A stretch of 64,000 nucleotides of DNA, taken from contig JBAMDO010000041.1 in assembly GCA_037074765.1 (NCBI GenBank), positions 62,001 through 126,000 on the forward strand. Reading direction: 5' to 3'. How positions within the stretch are numbered: position 1 is the stretch's first letter; every line of letters starts with the position of its first letter. The stretch comes from Mansonella perstans. Its lineage: Eukaryota > Nematoda > Chromadorea > Rhabditida > Onchocercidae. Made by a program: the position numbers and the translations under genes. This document shows positions 49,154 through 60,500 of this stretch, piece after piece. Below the pieces are notes generated by a model. The model worked only from the letters and a program-made list of their open reading frames with translations. It did no database searches and was not told where the DNA came from.

Positions 49154-52100
49154 TCAATTTAGTCGTCGTGACGTGTCATCAATATTTCGTCGTGTCGAAA
49201 TAACATCATGGGAAGCGCTGCTCACCACTGCTGCAACAGCAGCTTCATTTAATTCTTCATCGTGAATCATTCGCGCGCAAGCACCCAAACCAAATCGTGC
49301 ATCCATAAGTATCCGTTGAATATTCATTTTTGCCACTGCCTTCTAAAAAGCTTAAGCGGTATAGAATTTTTTGAATAAACATAAGTTCCTGCCAAAAAGA
49401 TTAAATAGGAATTCAAAGTTTTGGAGAGTAATTTCCCAATGCTCCAAATTTCTCTCGCGTATCGCCTATCAATTCAAATAAAGTTGCGGGAACCTTCAGA
49501 CAGGAAGTTAAAAAGCAATCAAATGCAGAATTCAAAAAGACAATCTAAATTTTATGATTAGATTTACTAATACTACTAACCTCATCTTCATTTAACCTTG
49601 ACAAATAATTAGCTATCGAATTAGCAAATGCAAGATTAGCCTCATGCTCTTCTTGTAACGAATGGCTTGGTAATACGGCATAATGTGGATGCTCCACTAA
49701 AACAGCTTGTGTCACGAACCGATGTCCTGATTGCTGTCGCAATGGTGCTGAAGAAGTTTGCTGCAATCCTGGAATCAAATAAATTTCACAGTTGCACTCC
49801 TTTAAATCAACAGAAATGGTGCGAAAGAGAAAGAAAGCTTTCTCTTTCGTCATTTTAAAGACTCATGAACAATAATAAGTGAACAAAGCTATCATTTAAT
49901 GAGCATCTTCCACAGTTATTGCAAGTTTTTTGCTAAATTGGCTCTGCAGATATCGCTACCCATTACTATAAGTTATAACATGCCCATCTGAGCAGCATAA
50001 GATGCTGTCGATACGTTGGCACGATGCGGTGAAACCGAAATTCCGGGATGTGAATGCGAAGTGCTCGGTGTCTGCTGCTGAAGCAACTGTAAAAGAGAAG
50101 GAAATTGATATATTATTAAAATCGTTTGTTCTTGAAAATACATTTGAACTTTGTAAACCAATTCTAATGGTCAAAAAAAAAAAAAAAAAAATTTAGAGAT
50201 CACAAAAATAAACCTGTTGCTGTTGTATGTTATGGCCCAAGAGTATATTTGTGTTCCCTGCAACTGAAGTAGCAGTGCGCTGATCCAGAACTATTTTTTC
50301 ACTCCCTGGTATTACTCCTGAAATGTATTTATCATGCTCGAAAAAAGCAAAATAAATTTAAGGAATCAGTGACTGCACAACTTAAATTCCGGTACCGCAA
50401 ATAATTTCATACCTTGATCAATGGTAACAGTTTTTTCAGAAATTCTATCATCCAAAACAATTTCGTCGCTTAGTTGTCCACGACCATTTGATATTCCTTG
50501 TACATTAACCGCGGCAACACGTTTTCTACGTTGTGGAATACCCACTATCTTCAATTCACCACATACTGTTGACATGCCATTATTGGGAGATACTGCATCG
50601 GTATTTAACTCTGATACATTTACCAACCGATACCTATATGTAAGCAAACTATTTTTCGGAGTCGATCGGTTAATCTTTGTAAAGTCTAACTTCACAATTT
50701 GCAAAACTTAAAAACTGTGTGAAAATACATCAATATTCAACCCGAATTTTTGGGAAAGAAGCCGAAAGCAAGTTCACACAACTTGAAGAAAATAAAAAAA
50801 CTCTCACATTTAGTTATAAATGATTTCTAAACACTTACATTTTTTGTGACCCATGTTGGTAAAAAGTTGTGGGATCAATGATCATTGTTACCGTACCGCC
50901 ATCATCTAGAGGTAAGAAGAATATAATTTTTCCAGATGAAATCCAAAGGTACCATATAAAAATATTACCTTGCAAGTAATATTTCCGACCAGAGTAATGT
51001 GAAATAATGATAGCTGACTGAAGAGTGGCAAAAGTTACTTGTCCTGACGTTAACATCCTTCTTAATCACACCAGCCACCGGTGCTACACCCCGTGCAGTT
51101 ACTGCTACCACTCCCACTCCACCATCAGCTGTTTGCAAATGCTGTCCTATTCTTGGCCTCGGTTCCACTTTCGGTAACAAAATAGGTTGCTGTTGCTGAG
51201 GCGATGCCATCTAGAAAAAAAAATAAATAAATAAAAATTGATGAAGCAAAATGAAAAATTAAAATTTCCTTTTATAATTATAATTTTCCTTTTATAAATC
51301 AAATTTTACATCTGTCTTACATGTTTTTATTGCTCTTTTTATTGGTGAATTTCACAATGTGATGAGGCTGCATCCCAAATTATGCTGCAGAATTTCATTA
51401 CCAATGACTTAAAATCACCTGTTGCGACTGAACGGCAGTCAGTACAACCATACTAGCCGGATGCTGACTTAAAGGCTGTCGCTGACGCTGTTGCAAAACA
51501 ACCTGCTGTTGACTAGAATGTGAAGCTGCTGCTGCGGATGTTCCAACATCTATTTCACTACTTGCTGTCGATGAACAGCGACTTCCATTATCTTTAAATA
51601 ATTTAGGTTTTTAGATATAATGAAACTCGCTAAATCAAACACGACCACTGATACTACCAATGAAATGTCGCTAATCAAACAATAACTAATAACCTCGAAG
51701 ATCCATTTTTAAATGGGAAAAAAATGATCACCATAATGTAGATTAAATAGGATTTATGAGAACAGAACATAAATCTTCTCTTTTGCATTACACACACAAC
51801 ACGTTTGAATATCCTCGAAAAATAAAAAGTTACAAAAATGAAGACGAAGTGAAAGTGCTGATGAATGCGGATTGAAAAGGGATTTTTTTTTTATAACTGA
51901 AAAGTGCAAATCAAAAGCAGTAAGGAACAAGATGAATAAGCTTCCCATACTGTTAAATAAATATAGAACAAACGCTTGCAAGAGCACTCCGTTTGTAACG
52001 ACCAAATGAATACCAAATACTTTTTATGTTTTGAAAGTGAAACCTAGTGCTGATAATGAAACACTGAGAAATACTCACACAAGTTTTGTTTGAAAGTGAA

Positions 52101-54399
52101 ACCTGTGGCAGACGTTGAAATGGCATTCGTATTTCTGTCGCCATTTGACCCATTTGACAATCTGTGGTCTCGCAAAGCGTTGTATTCACACGAGAGTTGT
52201 GCATTTACTGTTTGGAGATGACTGGTTTCTTGGTAACTGTAAGCAAAAATCTAGTAAAAATTTTTGGATGAACCATATATGAAAATTAAAACTTCTGAAA
52301 ATTGCATAAATGATTACCTGCTTATAGTTACGCCATCTGCAGAATTAATAGACGTTCCCTGACTAGAAGTTTCCTGCTTTACGTCACCTGTAAGGTTGTA
52401 ATATACAAAATATGTTCCAGTATTACTGCCTTCTGTTGGAGTAACCACCAGGGTGCTAACATTTTAATCTTGAAGATTGTCATGAGGATAAAAAAAAAAA
52501 TATTTTAATATAATCCTTTGGAAAACCCAGAAGTCGCTGCAGAAAATAAAAAATGTTATCCTCGTGACATATGGGCTTTACAAAACACGACTTTCAAATA
52601 TATTTGCGTCTTCTCTGTGAATAAAGGCTTACACTAGAAGATGAACAAACATCATACGTTCTAAGAGTGAGACATTAGGAGAGGCTTTGACTTAATTGAA
52701 CAAACTATTCGTTATCTAAAAAACGAAAGCTTCATCATGGATTTTACAGGAAAAATGTACGGTAGTTGTACTAACAAATGACAAATTAAGCGCGTGCGGT
52801 TCATTTGCTTAAGTGCTACCATTGTTATTGCACCATCTAAGTAACATCTTAGAATAACAGCAGATCTAAGCTGCATTCTTCCATCTGGCGCTTTTACAGG
52901 ATGTAATGATGTTGAGAAACCTTCAGAAGCACATATGCTTTGAAATTTGAAGATTCTTTATTAAAATTTATATAAAAGAGAAGTGTTTTAGCATCATCTC
53001 TACAATTACTGTCTTTTTTGAAGGTCAGATTTTTTTTTTATTTTGCTACATCGGAAAAAGACGATAGCGGACTGAAGATAACATTCAAATTACAGTCAAG
53101 GAGAACAAAGATGGAAACGTATGACACAGAAAGTAACAAAAATTTTGCATATTAAGAGTAACTCAATTATTTCACTTTGAATATAGATCAAATATTTTTC
53201 ATATTTCTCTAAGGACCGAAATGCATTACATTCTTTAAAATAATAAATCTTTCGACGTTGTTTATATAACAGAACACATCACAAAGATGTTGAATTTCTC
53301 CTTTTTGCAAGAATAGAGATAATTTATTTACCTTGACTACTGGTTGGTTCGCGTGAAGTGAGGTTCTGGATTTGTTGATGCTGCATACTTGAAGAACTTG
53401 CAACTGCACCAAGCGATGCAGTGTGAAGACTACTTGTCATGTTCTAAAAAATGCATGTAGTACTAGAAACTGCTGAAGAAAAGAAATCTTTCCATTTTAT
53501 CGATCCATTAGAGCTACCGCATACATAATTACTTTGTATAAATGGCTTACATCAACTAAAAATGGTTCAATCCACTGCATCATTTCGGTGAACTGTTGTG
53601 AGGAAGATAATGAGTTCACATTAATGGCACTGCTTGATGAGGAACAATTAGAACCACTTGATGCATGACGTTCACGTTCAGTGATGACGGACTCCTGAAA
53701 TTTTAAAAATTCACAAAATATTAAAAACTTCATAGAAAATCTTATATAAGTAAATGCAGTCTTAAAAAACAAAAGTGAAACTCTGCTTGTGCTGCGTGAC
53801 CTGATTATTTTCACCCGAATCAACATTTCGTCGTCTTCTTCGTTCACGTACGTACCGATCACGTATTCTTTTCCATTGCATTTGTAAAGCATGAGCATCA
53901 TCTGTAAAGCTTAACGATTAGATGCAGGAAAGCAAACCGCAAATAATTCAAATAGTTGCATTCATATAAAATCACGGAAACAACTTAATGTAGAGAGCGA
54001 CCCAAAATGAACATGCAAACATGCCAATTCTAAATAAGTAAGCAGAAGTGAAACGGTAGAAAATTTTAAAGTTTTCAAATCAAAAAAAGGAAAGTTTACA
54101 GATTAAAAAAGATATGAGATCGAAAGACAGAAGCAACGCATACCTTTAAATCCGAGTTCGACACGTAACTTCTGCCACACTTGAATCCTGTATTGCGCAC
54201 TAGAATGTTTATTCCCATAATGTTCATGGCTGGGATTGTATAAACATGGTTGTGCTTTTACAGCTTCAATTAGGCAACGCGTGAAATCATCATCCAGAAC
54301 TGACGTTGAAATCTGTGGTGTCTCACCGCTAGCAACAGCAGTACTTAGCGTAGTCGTACCACCTGTATGCTGTCTAACGGCCGACTGGACCGCTGGCAT
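49154..54399 (-). CDS. MADF-BESS domain protein (putative transcription factor)
   Basis: Fifteen exons close in frame to 686 codons: 54144-54399, 53801-53901, 53551-53694, 53332-53443, 52318-52387, 52103-52236, 51419-51591, 51090-51210, 50969-51043, 50839-50905, 50413-50633, 50214-50317, 49984-50086, 49581-49768, 49154-49342. MADF domain about 37-115: DDDFTRCLIEAVKAQPCLYN, the WQKLRVELGFK helix, then MQWKRIRDRYVRERRRRR, the Myb/SANT-like DNA-binding fold of Drosophila Adf-1. A long Ser/Gln-rich middle contains a basic patch (IPQRRKRVAAVNV). Near the C-terminus, about 607-641, FANSIANYLSRLNEDE joined to KAVAKMNIQRILMDARFG fits the BESS motif that mediates protein contacts in MADF-BESS factors. 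Exon 13 needs a GC donor (GCATGT), and the intron between exons 8 and 9 is only 46 nt. The start at 54399 follows TTTCTAG by 26 nt; an open extension upstream is possible. Confidence 0.85.
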
Positions 54400-55149
54400 A
54401 TAAACAATATTTCCTGCTCGTTTTCCTAGAAACTGGAATTTTTCACGTAACAATTTTTTTGAACCATGATTTTGCCTATTCCCAAAAGAGTATAAACTAT
54501 TTAACCAGAAGAGATTTTGGAAAGCCACAGAACAAAATTCATTAATATGCTCCAAAACAATAAGGGATAAATTCTATGCATGCTTTGCTTCTATATTCTA
54601 TTTAAACTTTATGCAGCAATCAGAAATGGTTGAAAAAAATTGAAATTTCAACTGTTGCAAGTGTAAAAAATAAAAATTCTAACAAAATACTTCAGAAATA
54701 CTCACTTAAGACTCTAAAAATAATGCGTTGCAGTGCGTGCCGTCTGGCACTGACGAGCTTAATAACTTCCAGTATCACCGATTACGTGCAAAATGACAGC
54801 TGCAACGAAATTTTAACGTTTCTTCTTTTCATTTATTCCATATTTTTGTCGTACGTTTTTTCACAAATAATATAGTCTCTCTTTGTGAAGAAAATATTTT
54901 CTTTCCCATTTTCTTGATATTTTATGCCAACGATGCCTTAAAAATATGTCAATCATTTAAAAAACCGCAATATGATTTCTTTAGGCTTATTTACATTCCA
55001 TTTACTTATTTACATATAATACATTTCTTACTATGTATTCAAAAGACAAAGATCTGTTAGCTTGGTGAGAACAACTTTGATCTATCGGAAAAGTACGAAT
55101 CAATGAATAAAATTAACAGTTGAAACGTTCATAAGCATATTTTCCGAAA

Positions 55150-55434
55150 TTAAAGTAAATAACAAACGGTGACAAATAACAAAAACATTGACATTAGTGC
55201 CATCGATATTAGGCAGTGTTTAAAAAAAAAATTCAGATATTCAGGTGGGAATGGCCTAACTTTTTCAACTTTTTCTTTCAAATTTAATATCTTATCAGAC
55301 GAATTATCAGAAACTAAAATCATGATGAGGTAGGTGATAGATATGAATACAATTGCATAATATAGCAATTTAATTATCCATGAACTAATCAAACTTGACT
55401 CATATTTGACCCGATGACTCATACTTTGACCCAT
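55150..55434 (-). CDS. Small two-helix membrane protein, hypothetical
   Basis: 94-codon uninterrupted frame. It starts MGQSMSHRVKYESS, has a hydrophobic helix (IIKLLYYAIVFISITYLIMI), then a charged loop with a Pro-rich piece (KVRPFPPEYL) and a second helix near the C-terminus (LISMALMSMFLLFVTVCYLL). The ATG sits 1 nt after GAGGCAG, a possible trans-splice acceptor, and it lies 750 bp upstream of the MADF-BESS gene on the same strand and head-to-head with SRR1. I do not recognise the family. An AT-rich chance frame is possible, but the start context and two clean helices favour a gene. Confidence 0.45.
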   Translation of the reverse strand: MGQSMSHRVKYESSLISSWIIKLLYYAIVFISITYLIMILVSDNSSDKILNLKEKVEKVRPFPPEYLNFFFKHCLISMALMSMFLLFVTVCYLL

Positions 55435-55707
55435 TCTGCCTCTATTTTGTGCTTATCTTACTTATGATCCCTTCAGATCGTAACGTATAATTCTCGAAAT
55501 TTCATATCTCAAATGATACGCGTACCGCTACGCGACACGCAACGCCCTCAACGTAAATGCCGCACAACGCTTGCCATTAACGCTTAGTGAAAACCCTAAA
55601 AGCGATGCGTCATGCGATGCGACAATTACAGTAAAAATCGTTGTGAAACTCAATTCAACTAAAGCAGCATTTTATTCAAAGTAAATTGTGTATTAAGTTG
55701 TTAGAAG

Positions 55708-55838
55708 TTATCAAGTGATAAGTTGCAGTGATCAGTTGGTATTGGCGTGAACTTATCAAGTGATAAATTGCAGTGGTCAACTGATATGGCCTGAACTTAT
55801 CAAGTGATAAGTTGTAGTGGTCAACTGATATCGCTTCC
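55708..55838 (+). promoter_or_regulatory. Three tandem palindromic TGATAA repeats upstream of SRR1
   Basis: A unit of about 45 bp is repeated at 55708, 55753 and 55797. Each copy contains the perfect palindrome TTATCAAGTGATAA and then 'ttg(c/t)agtg(a/g)tca(a/g)'. TGATAA is the usual extended site of GATA-type zinc-finger factors (for example nematode ELT proteins), so there are six half-sites in 104 bp ending just before the ATG. They lie in the presumed bidirectional promoter between this gene and the small membrane ORF. Confidence 0.6.
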
Positions 55839-55840
55839 AG
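55839..55840 (+). promoter_or_regulatory. Probable trans-splice acceptor of SRR1
   Basis: CGCTTCCAG ends 1 nt before the ATG. Confidence 0.5.
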
Positions 55841-55841
55841 A

Positions 55842-57517
55842 ATGGACAATACATTAAACGATGATGAACAATTTATTGTAGTGAGAAGAGGTAGGAAGAA
55901 AAATTGGCGATATTGTTGTAGAAGAAATGAAAAGATTGCAGCAACTGTTTGTTGTAATCTAGGAGATCAAGTTGTTCCGATAGAAAGAATTGATACGATT
56001 ATGAAGAATGCATGCAGTAATATGGAATTGATCAAATACAGGTGAAGCAAATTGAGTATATTTGCTTTTTTCGTTCTTTCTTCTTTTCTATACATCTTTT
56101 TGTTTTTCTCTCTAGAAATCTGATCTGATAATTTTGAATTTTTTCAATCAGAAATAAAATTTGATTCAGAATTTAAATGATTCCAATATATGTGAATGTT
56201 TTGTTTCTTAGAAATTTCTTAGAAGTTTAAGACTATCTTCTTTAGGGTAATCTTATGAAGAAAAGCAAATATTTTACAATTCATTATTTTTACATTTCAG
56301 TCAGCACATCATTGCTTTACTTCTTAAATCTCTTTCTGGACGTCAACTTTCAACTATTTGGGCTCTTGGATTAGGTCATTTCAATGGCTACTATTATTCT
56401 GGTTGCGATCAGCTAGCAATGCTACTTGAGTTGAAACATTACTTTGGATGTGAAATTTATTTTCAAGAACCATGCTTGACAGAAACGGAAAAAGTTTCTT
56501 TTTTTTTTTTTAACTCTTTTTTTTTTAGTATTCATTTTTGTTTCACAAACTTCAATTCTAAAATAAGTGAAAAAGAAGTTTGGAAGGAAAGCAGTAAATT
56601 TTCTATTATATCTGCCTATTTCACCAAACGTTTTTTAGATCAAGAATTTTGAAAATCTCATCGATTGCCTTTCAAATTTTAATAATTATATAAGTCAGTG
56701 CTATTAACTTTTCCAGTCAACTTTTATTGTTTTTCGAACTAATTTTCACATTTCAATCCTCTTGATTTTCTTCTTAACTTTCTCTTATTTCGGTTTTCAT
56801 TATACGTGCATATTTTTGCACTTAATTAAAATTTAAGGATGACGGAATTAATCTTTCAGCGTTGGCTATGCGATCATTCTATTTGCTTATCGGAAACAAA
56901 GGATTTGTTAGAATGTCGGATATCTGATGATAATGATAACAATATTGTGCTATTCTACGCTCCTCACTGTGGCCATGCTATATACAACAGTGTAATTTAT
57001 GCACATAGGAAGAAATTAAAAAGGATTATTATTGTAGGTAAGCAGTAAAGTTTATTTGGCTTAACTTATTGTACTATGTTATGCAATCGAAAAAACATTT
57101 GGAACGTGTTTTTTTTTTTTTTTTTTTTTTTTTTTTGTAGCATGTTAAGTCTCTTTCTTTTCTAATGTTTTCCTATTCATCCTGATTTATTGCATTTGAA
57201 AACTTTGGTGATTAAATGGATTTCCAGGTAACAACCTTCATTCGATGGATTTAATGACCAAAGATTTGGCAGAATATGAGGAATCTGATTTAAATCTGAA
57301 AGAATGCTGCCAAACAGAAGTGTCTGCTTGCAATGAACTCCAAGCTCTTTCGCTGTATAGTAAAGTGTGTACACTATTAGAATTTCCCACTTTTAAATCA
57401 AATTTTGCTGTTTTCAACGATACTGCCTTACATTTTTTGCCGCAAAATGTTCCATTGCCGGAAATTTCCGAAGCAATGCCAAAATATCGATTATTTAGGC
57501 ATGAAATTGTGATTTGA
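55842..57517 (+). CDS. SRRD: SRR1-like domain protein
   Basis: Four exons close in frame to 287 codons: 55842-56041, 56301-56493, 56860-57037, 57228-57517. The family is named after Arabidopsis SENSITIVITY TO RED LIGHT REDUCED 1; animal SRRD has been linked to proliferation and haem-related regulation, and its biochemistry is unclear. Matching features: a basic N-terminus (VVRRGRKKNWRY); the GLGHF-type glycine turn (IWALGLGHFN) followed by DQLAMLLELKHYF and YFQEPCLTETE, as in the family's 'GIG-F' and 'DPVFT..E'; then VLFYAPHCGHAIYNSVIYA, the very conserved 'MPHCG-x-LY' block; IIIVGN; and near 253, FNDTALHFLP as in vertebrate 'FNDTSVHWFP'. Length is typical. It is divergent to the small membrane ORF and follows the TGATAA repeats. 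Confidence 0.93.
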
Positions 57518-60500
57518 TATATTTTTAATGGAAATCATGATTAAAAGAAATAGATTATGATCTGGACGTTGCGTGCGATTTGGCCGTTGCGTGTTTTAAA
57601 TTTAGATGTTTCCAGTGATTTGCTGTGAAATCAATTGTTATTACAGTTTTTTTATTCCTCTATAAATTAATAGTTGTTTTTTATAAAGCATGTCATTCCA
57701 TCATGAGTGATAGTGAAGTAATACCTCGCATTCAACGTCATTTTTTTATGATTCGCATAAGCTAATTTTTTTAATCATAATTTTTTTTTTATAGCGAAGT
57801 AGCAGTCACAGCAAGAGTTTTTGTCCCCATGCATCACATCATTTGCACATTATACAAATGATTTGAGTTGGGATTCTCAAAAAGGAATTGTAGGACAACT
57901 TATTTCATCTACCTTCCACTACTATAATACTGATATTTTTGCACTTTATAAATAACCATCAGTTCAATTTCACATTAGGCATTTAACGACAGAAATAAAT
58001 CATTCAGCGAAATTTAATACTGCGTGGAAAAGAGGAATTCATTTTATTCATAAAATCAAAAAGAAATCCAGTTTTAATTTTTGCTAAAGTTGGAATACAT
58101 CATACTATTGATCATGCTGCTGGTTGGCCAATAAATTTTAAAACAAAAATTATTTTTGATCACCCAATAAAGAATTGGACAAAATGAGCATAAAATAATT
58201 TTTATTAGGATTATTTATCAAATTTTGTTCTAGTTAGCAATACAATATTCGGTACCATACATTGCTAACAATCTGATAAGTCCCTTTTATTTTATTAAAA
58301 TTGATACTGTCTAATGTATCTAATAAAATTGTGTAAAGACAAGGCAATAATGTTTTTTTGACATTTGGTCATTAAAAGAACATCAGCAAGATCAGTATTA
58401 TTTGGATAGTGTTATTTACGCACTTAATGCTTCTGCTTTAGGACTTCGTCGAAATGATGATAATCATTGTATTCACAATTTTCGTTTTCACTCTAACTGG
58501 AAATAAATCACTCCGATCGACTGTTAATCATACGTTAGAAGTTTTTTTTCAAATTCAACATTTCCACAATAAAACTATTTCATCTTTTACCATTCATTCA
58601 ATGCTAGAAAAAAATTTTTCCTTCAATAATTAAATTATTTGATAAAAAAGCGAAAAACCAGTCATGAGCTGTTTCTCAATATCTTTTGAAGAAATATCAA
58701 TACCAAAGAAATACCAAATTAATAATAAATGGACAACGGAACTGAATAATTCATCAAACACCTAGATTTCTGTATTTCACATTTTGAATTATCGTTGTTT
58801 AGGATAGTGATGATGAAGAATGCGATGACATTTATGTAGTTTAAGAAGTTGTTATTAAATTATTTGATGCTATGAGAAGTTGCAAAGAAGAGAGGATGCG
58901 GATTTAACTTTATAAACTTACTCGTTGACTTTTATGTTGACTTTTTTATTGGTATCTGCACTGTTCGATTGATAGTAATGAAAATTTAACAGAGTGTTAA
59001 AATTCATTCGTAGCGGCGCAAAAGGATTCAGAGAACTTTGTTCATCATATTATCATGGAATGGCCTAATTTTTATCGTCAGATTTCAGGTTTCAAATAAC
59101 AATCTTTACGAGTATATTTGTTCAAGTAATAAATGTCTGAACATGAATTTATTATGATTAAGCTTTTGAGAGGGCCTATGAGACAAAAATTGGTGATTTC
59201 GGATGGATTAGATAATCAGCAGCTAATAAAGGAAGAAATTGTGTCAATCGATCTTTAAAGGGACGAACATTAGTTAGAGGATATTCTAAAACAAATAAAT
59301 TTGCTGATAAAATGATTTGCATGAAGTCATTTTAAGTGTTAACGCCAAGATTTTTTCTCGTTCTAAAGCAAATCTTTATTCAAGAATGACTGATTGACGC
59401 AAATGACACTTTGCTAGAGAAGAAGTTAGCACTGTTAACTGATCAATAAATGCTAGGTTTGAAGGGTTATAATGATTTATGAATAACATTTTTAAAATAA
59501 TTCTACTTCAAAACTCAATGAATTATCTTGTTTACTTCCTTTAAACTTTTTTCCTGACTTTTGCACTTCACCAAAGTGTCATTTGGAAGTTACGTTTCAA
59601 GTACCAACCAAGATTTTCATTGTTGCAGAAGAATGTATGTAGCAATCTTAGTGAAATAGATACCACCTATCAAGTGATCTGTTTACAAATCTTTCGAAAC
59701 GCATAATATTAAATGAACAAATAATTCGCTTGATGCATTAATTAAATTTTATCTTTCCTTTCAATATCGTCCAGAATTTATTTTTTTGAAGTGTTATAAA
59801 AACTTCTTTAATGCACTAATGCAAATCTGCAATATGCAAATCGAAGAAGTTCTTCCTTATCTGTACTAGCTCACTTGTGGGAAGGTCTGAATAAATCTTC
59901 AGATAAAAAGCCCTGCTAGCGATATCGCCAACAAAATTATTTTTTTTTTTGTATAGTTCTCAGCACAAAGACGATAACATTAGGTAGAAGTTGCTGCAGA
60001 TGACGCCCGTTTTATCTTCTATAAACGATTAGAAGTGGATTGAAAAAAGGCAGAGACTTATTTCAAAAACGCAAATAAAGTTTTTATTACTAATCCTTTC
60101 CTGATTCGTTTAGTTCTCAATTTAACAGTAAACTCAGAAAAAAACTGACCAGTTCACAGAATTTTTTCTATTTTAAAACAAGCTGATTAATTGGTCAATT
60201 AGCACAGGTAAAAACATTCAATATTCAATCCATCTCTTTGATTAATCCTGCAATTTCTACGCCCGAAGCAACAATCTTCTTTAAAAAACCAGATTTTGCC
60301 GATGTAAACCGTTCATAAGTCCCATGCCAAGATATTATTCCATGTTTATTGTTTGACACCTCATTGTTTTGACGACTGTACAGTATTTCATTTTTATTAC
60401 TTTCTTCAGTATAAATTGGAAATTTTAAATTAAAAAAAACTCCATAGAATTTTAAAATCTTGAGTAAGACTAATCATCAATATCATCGAGTATTTGGAGC

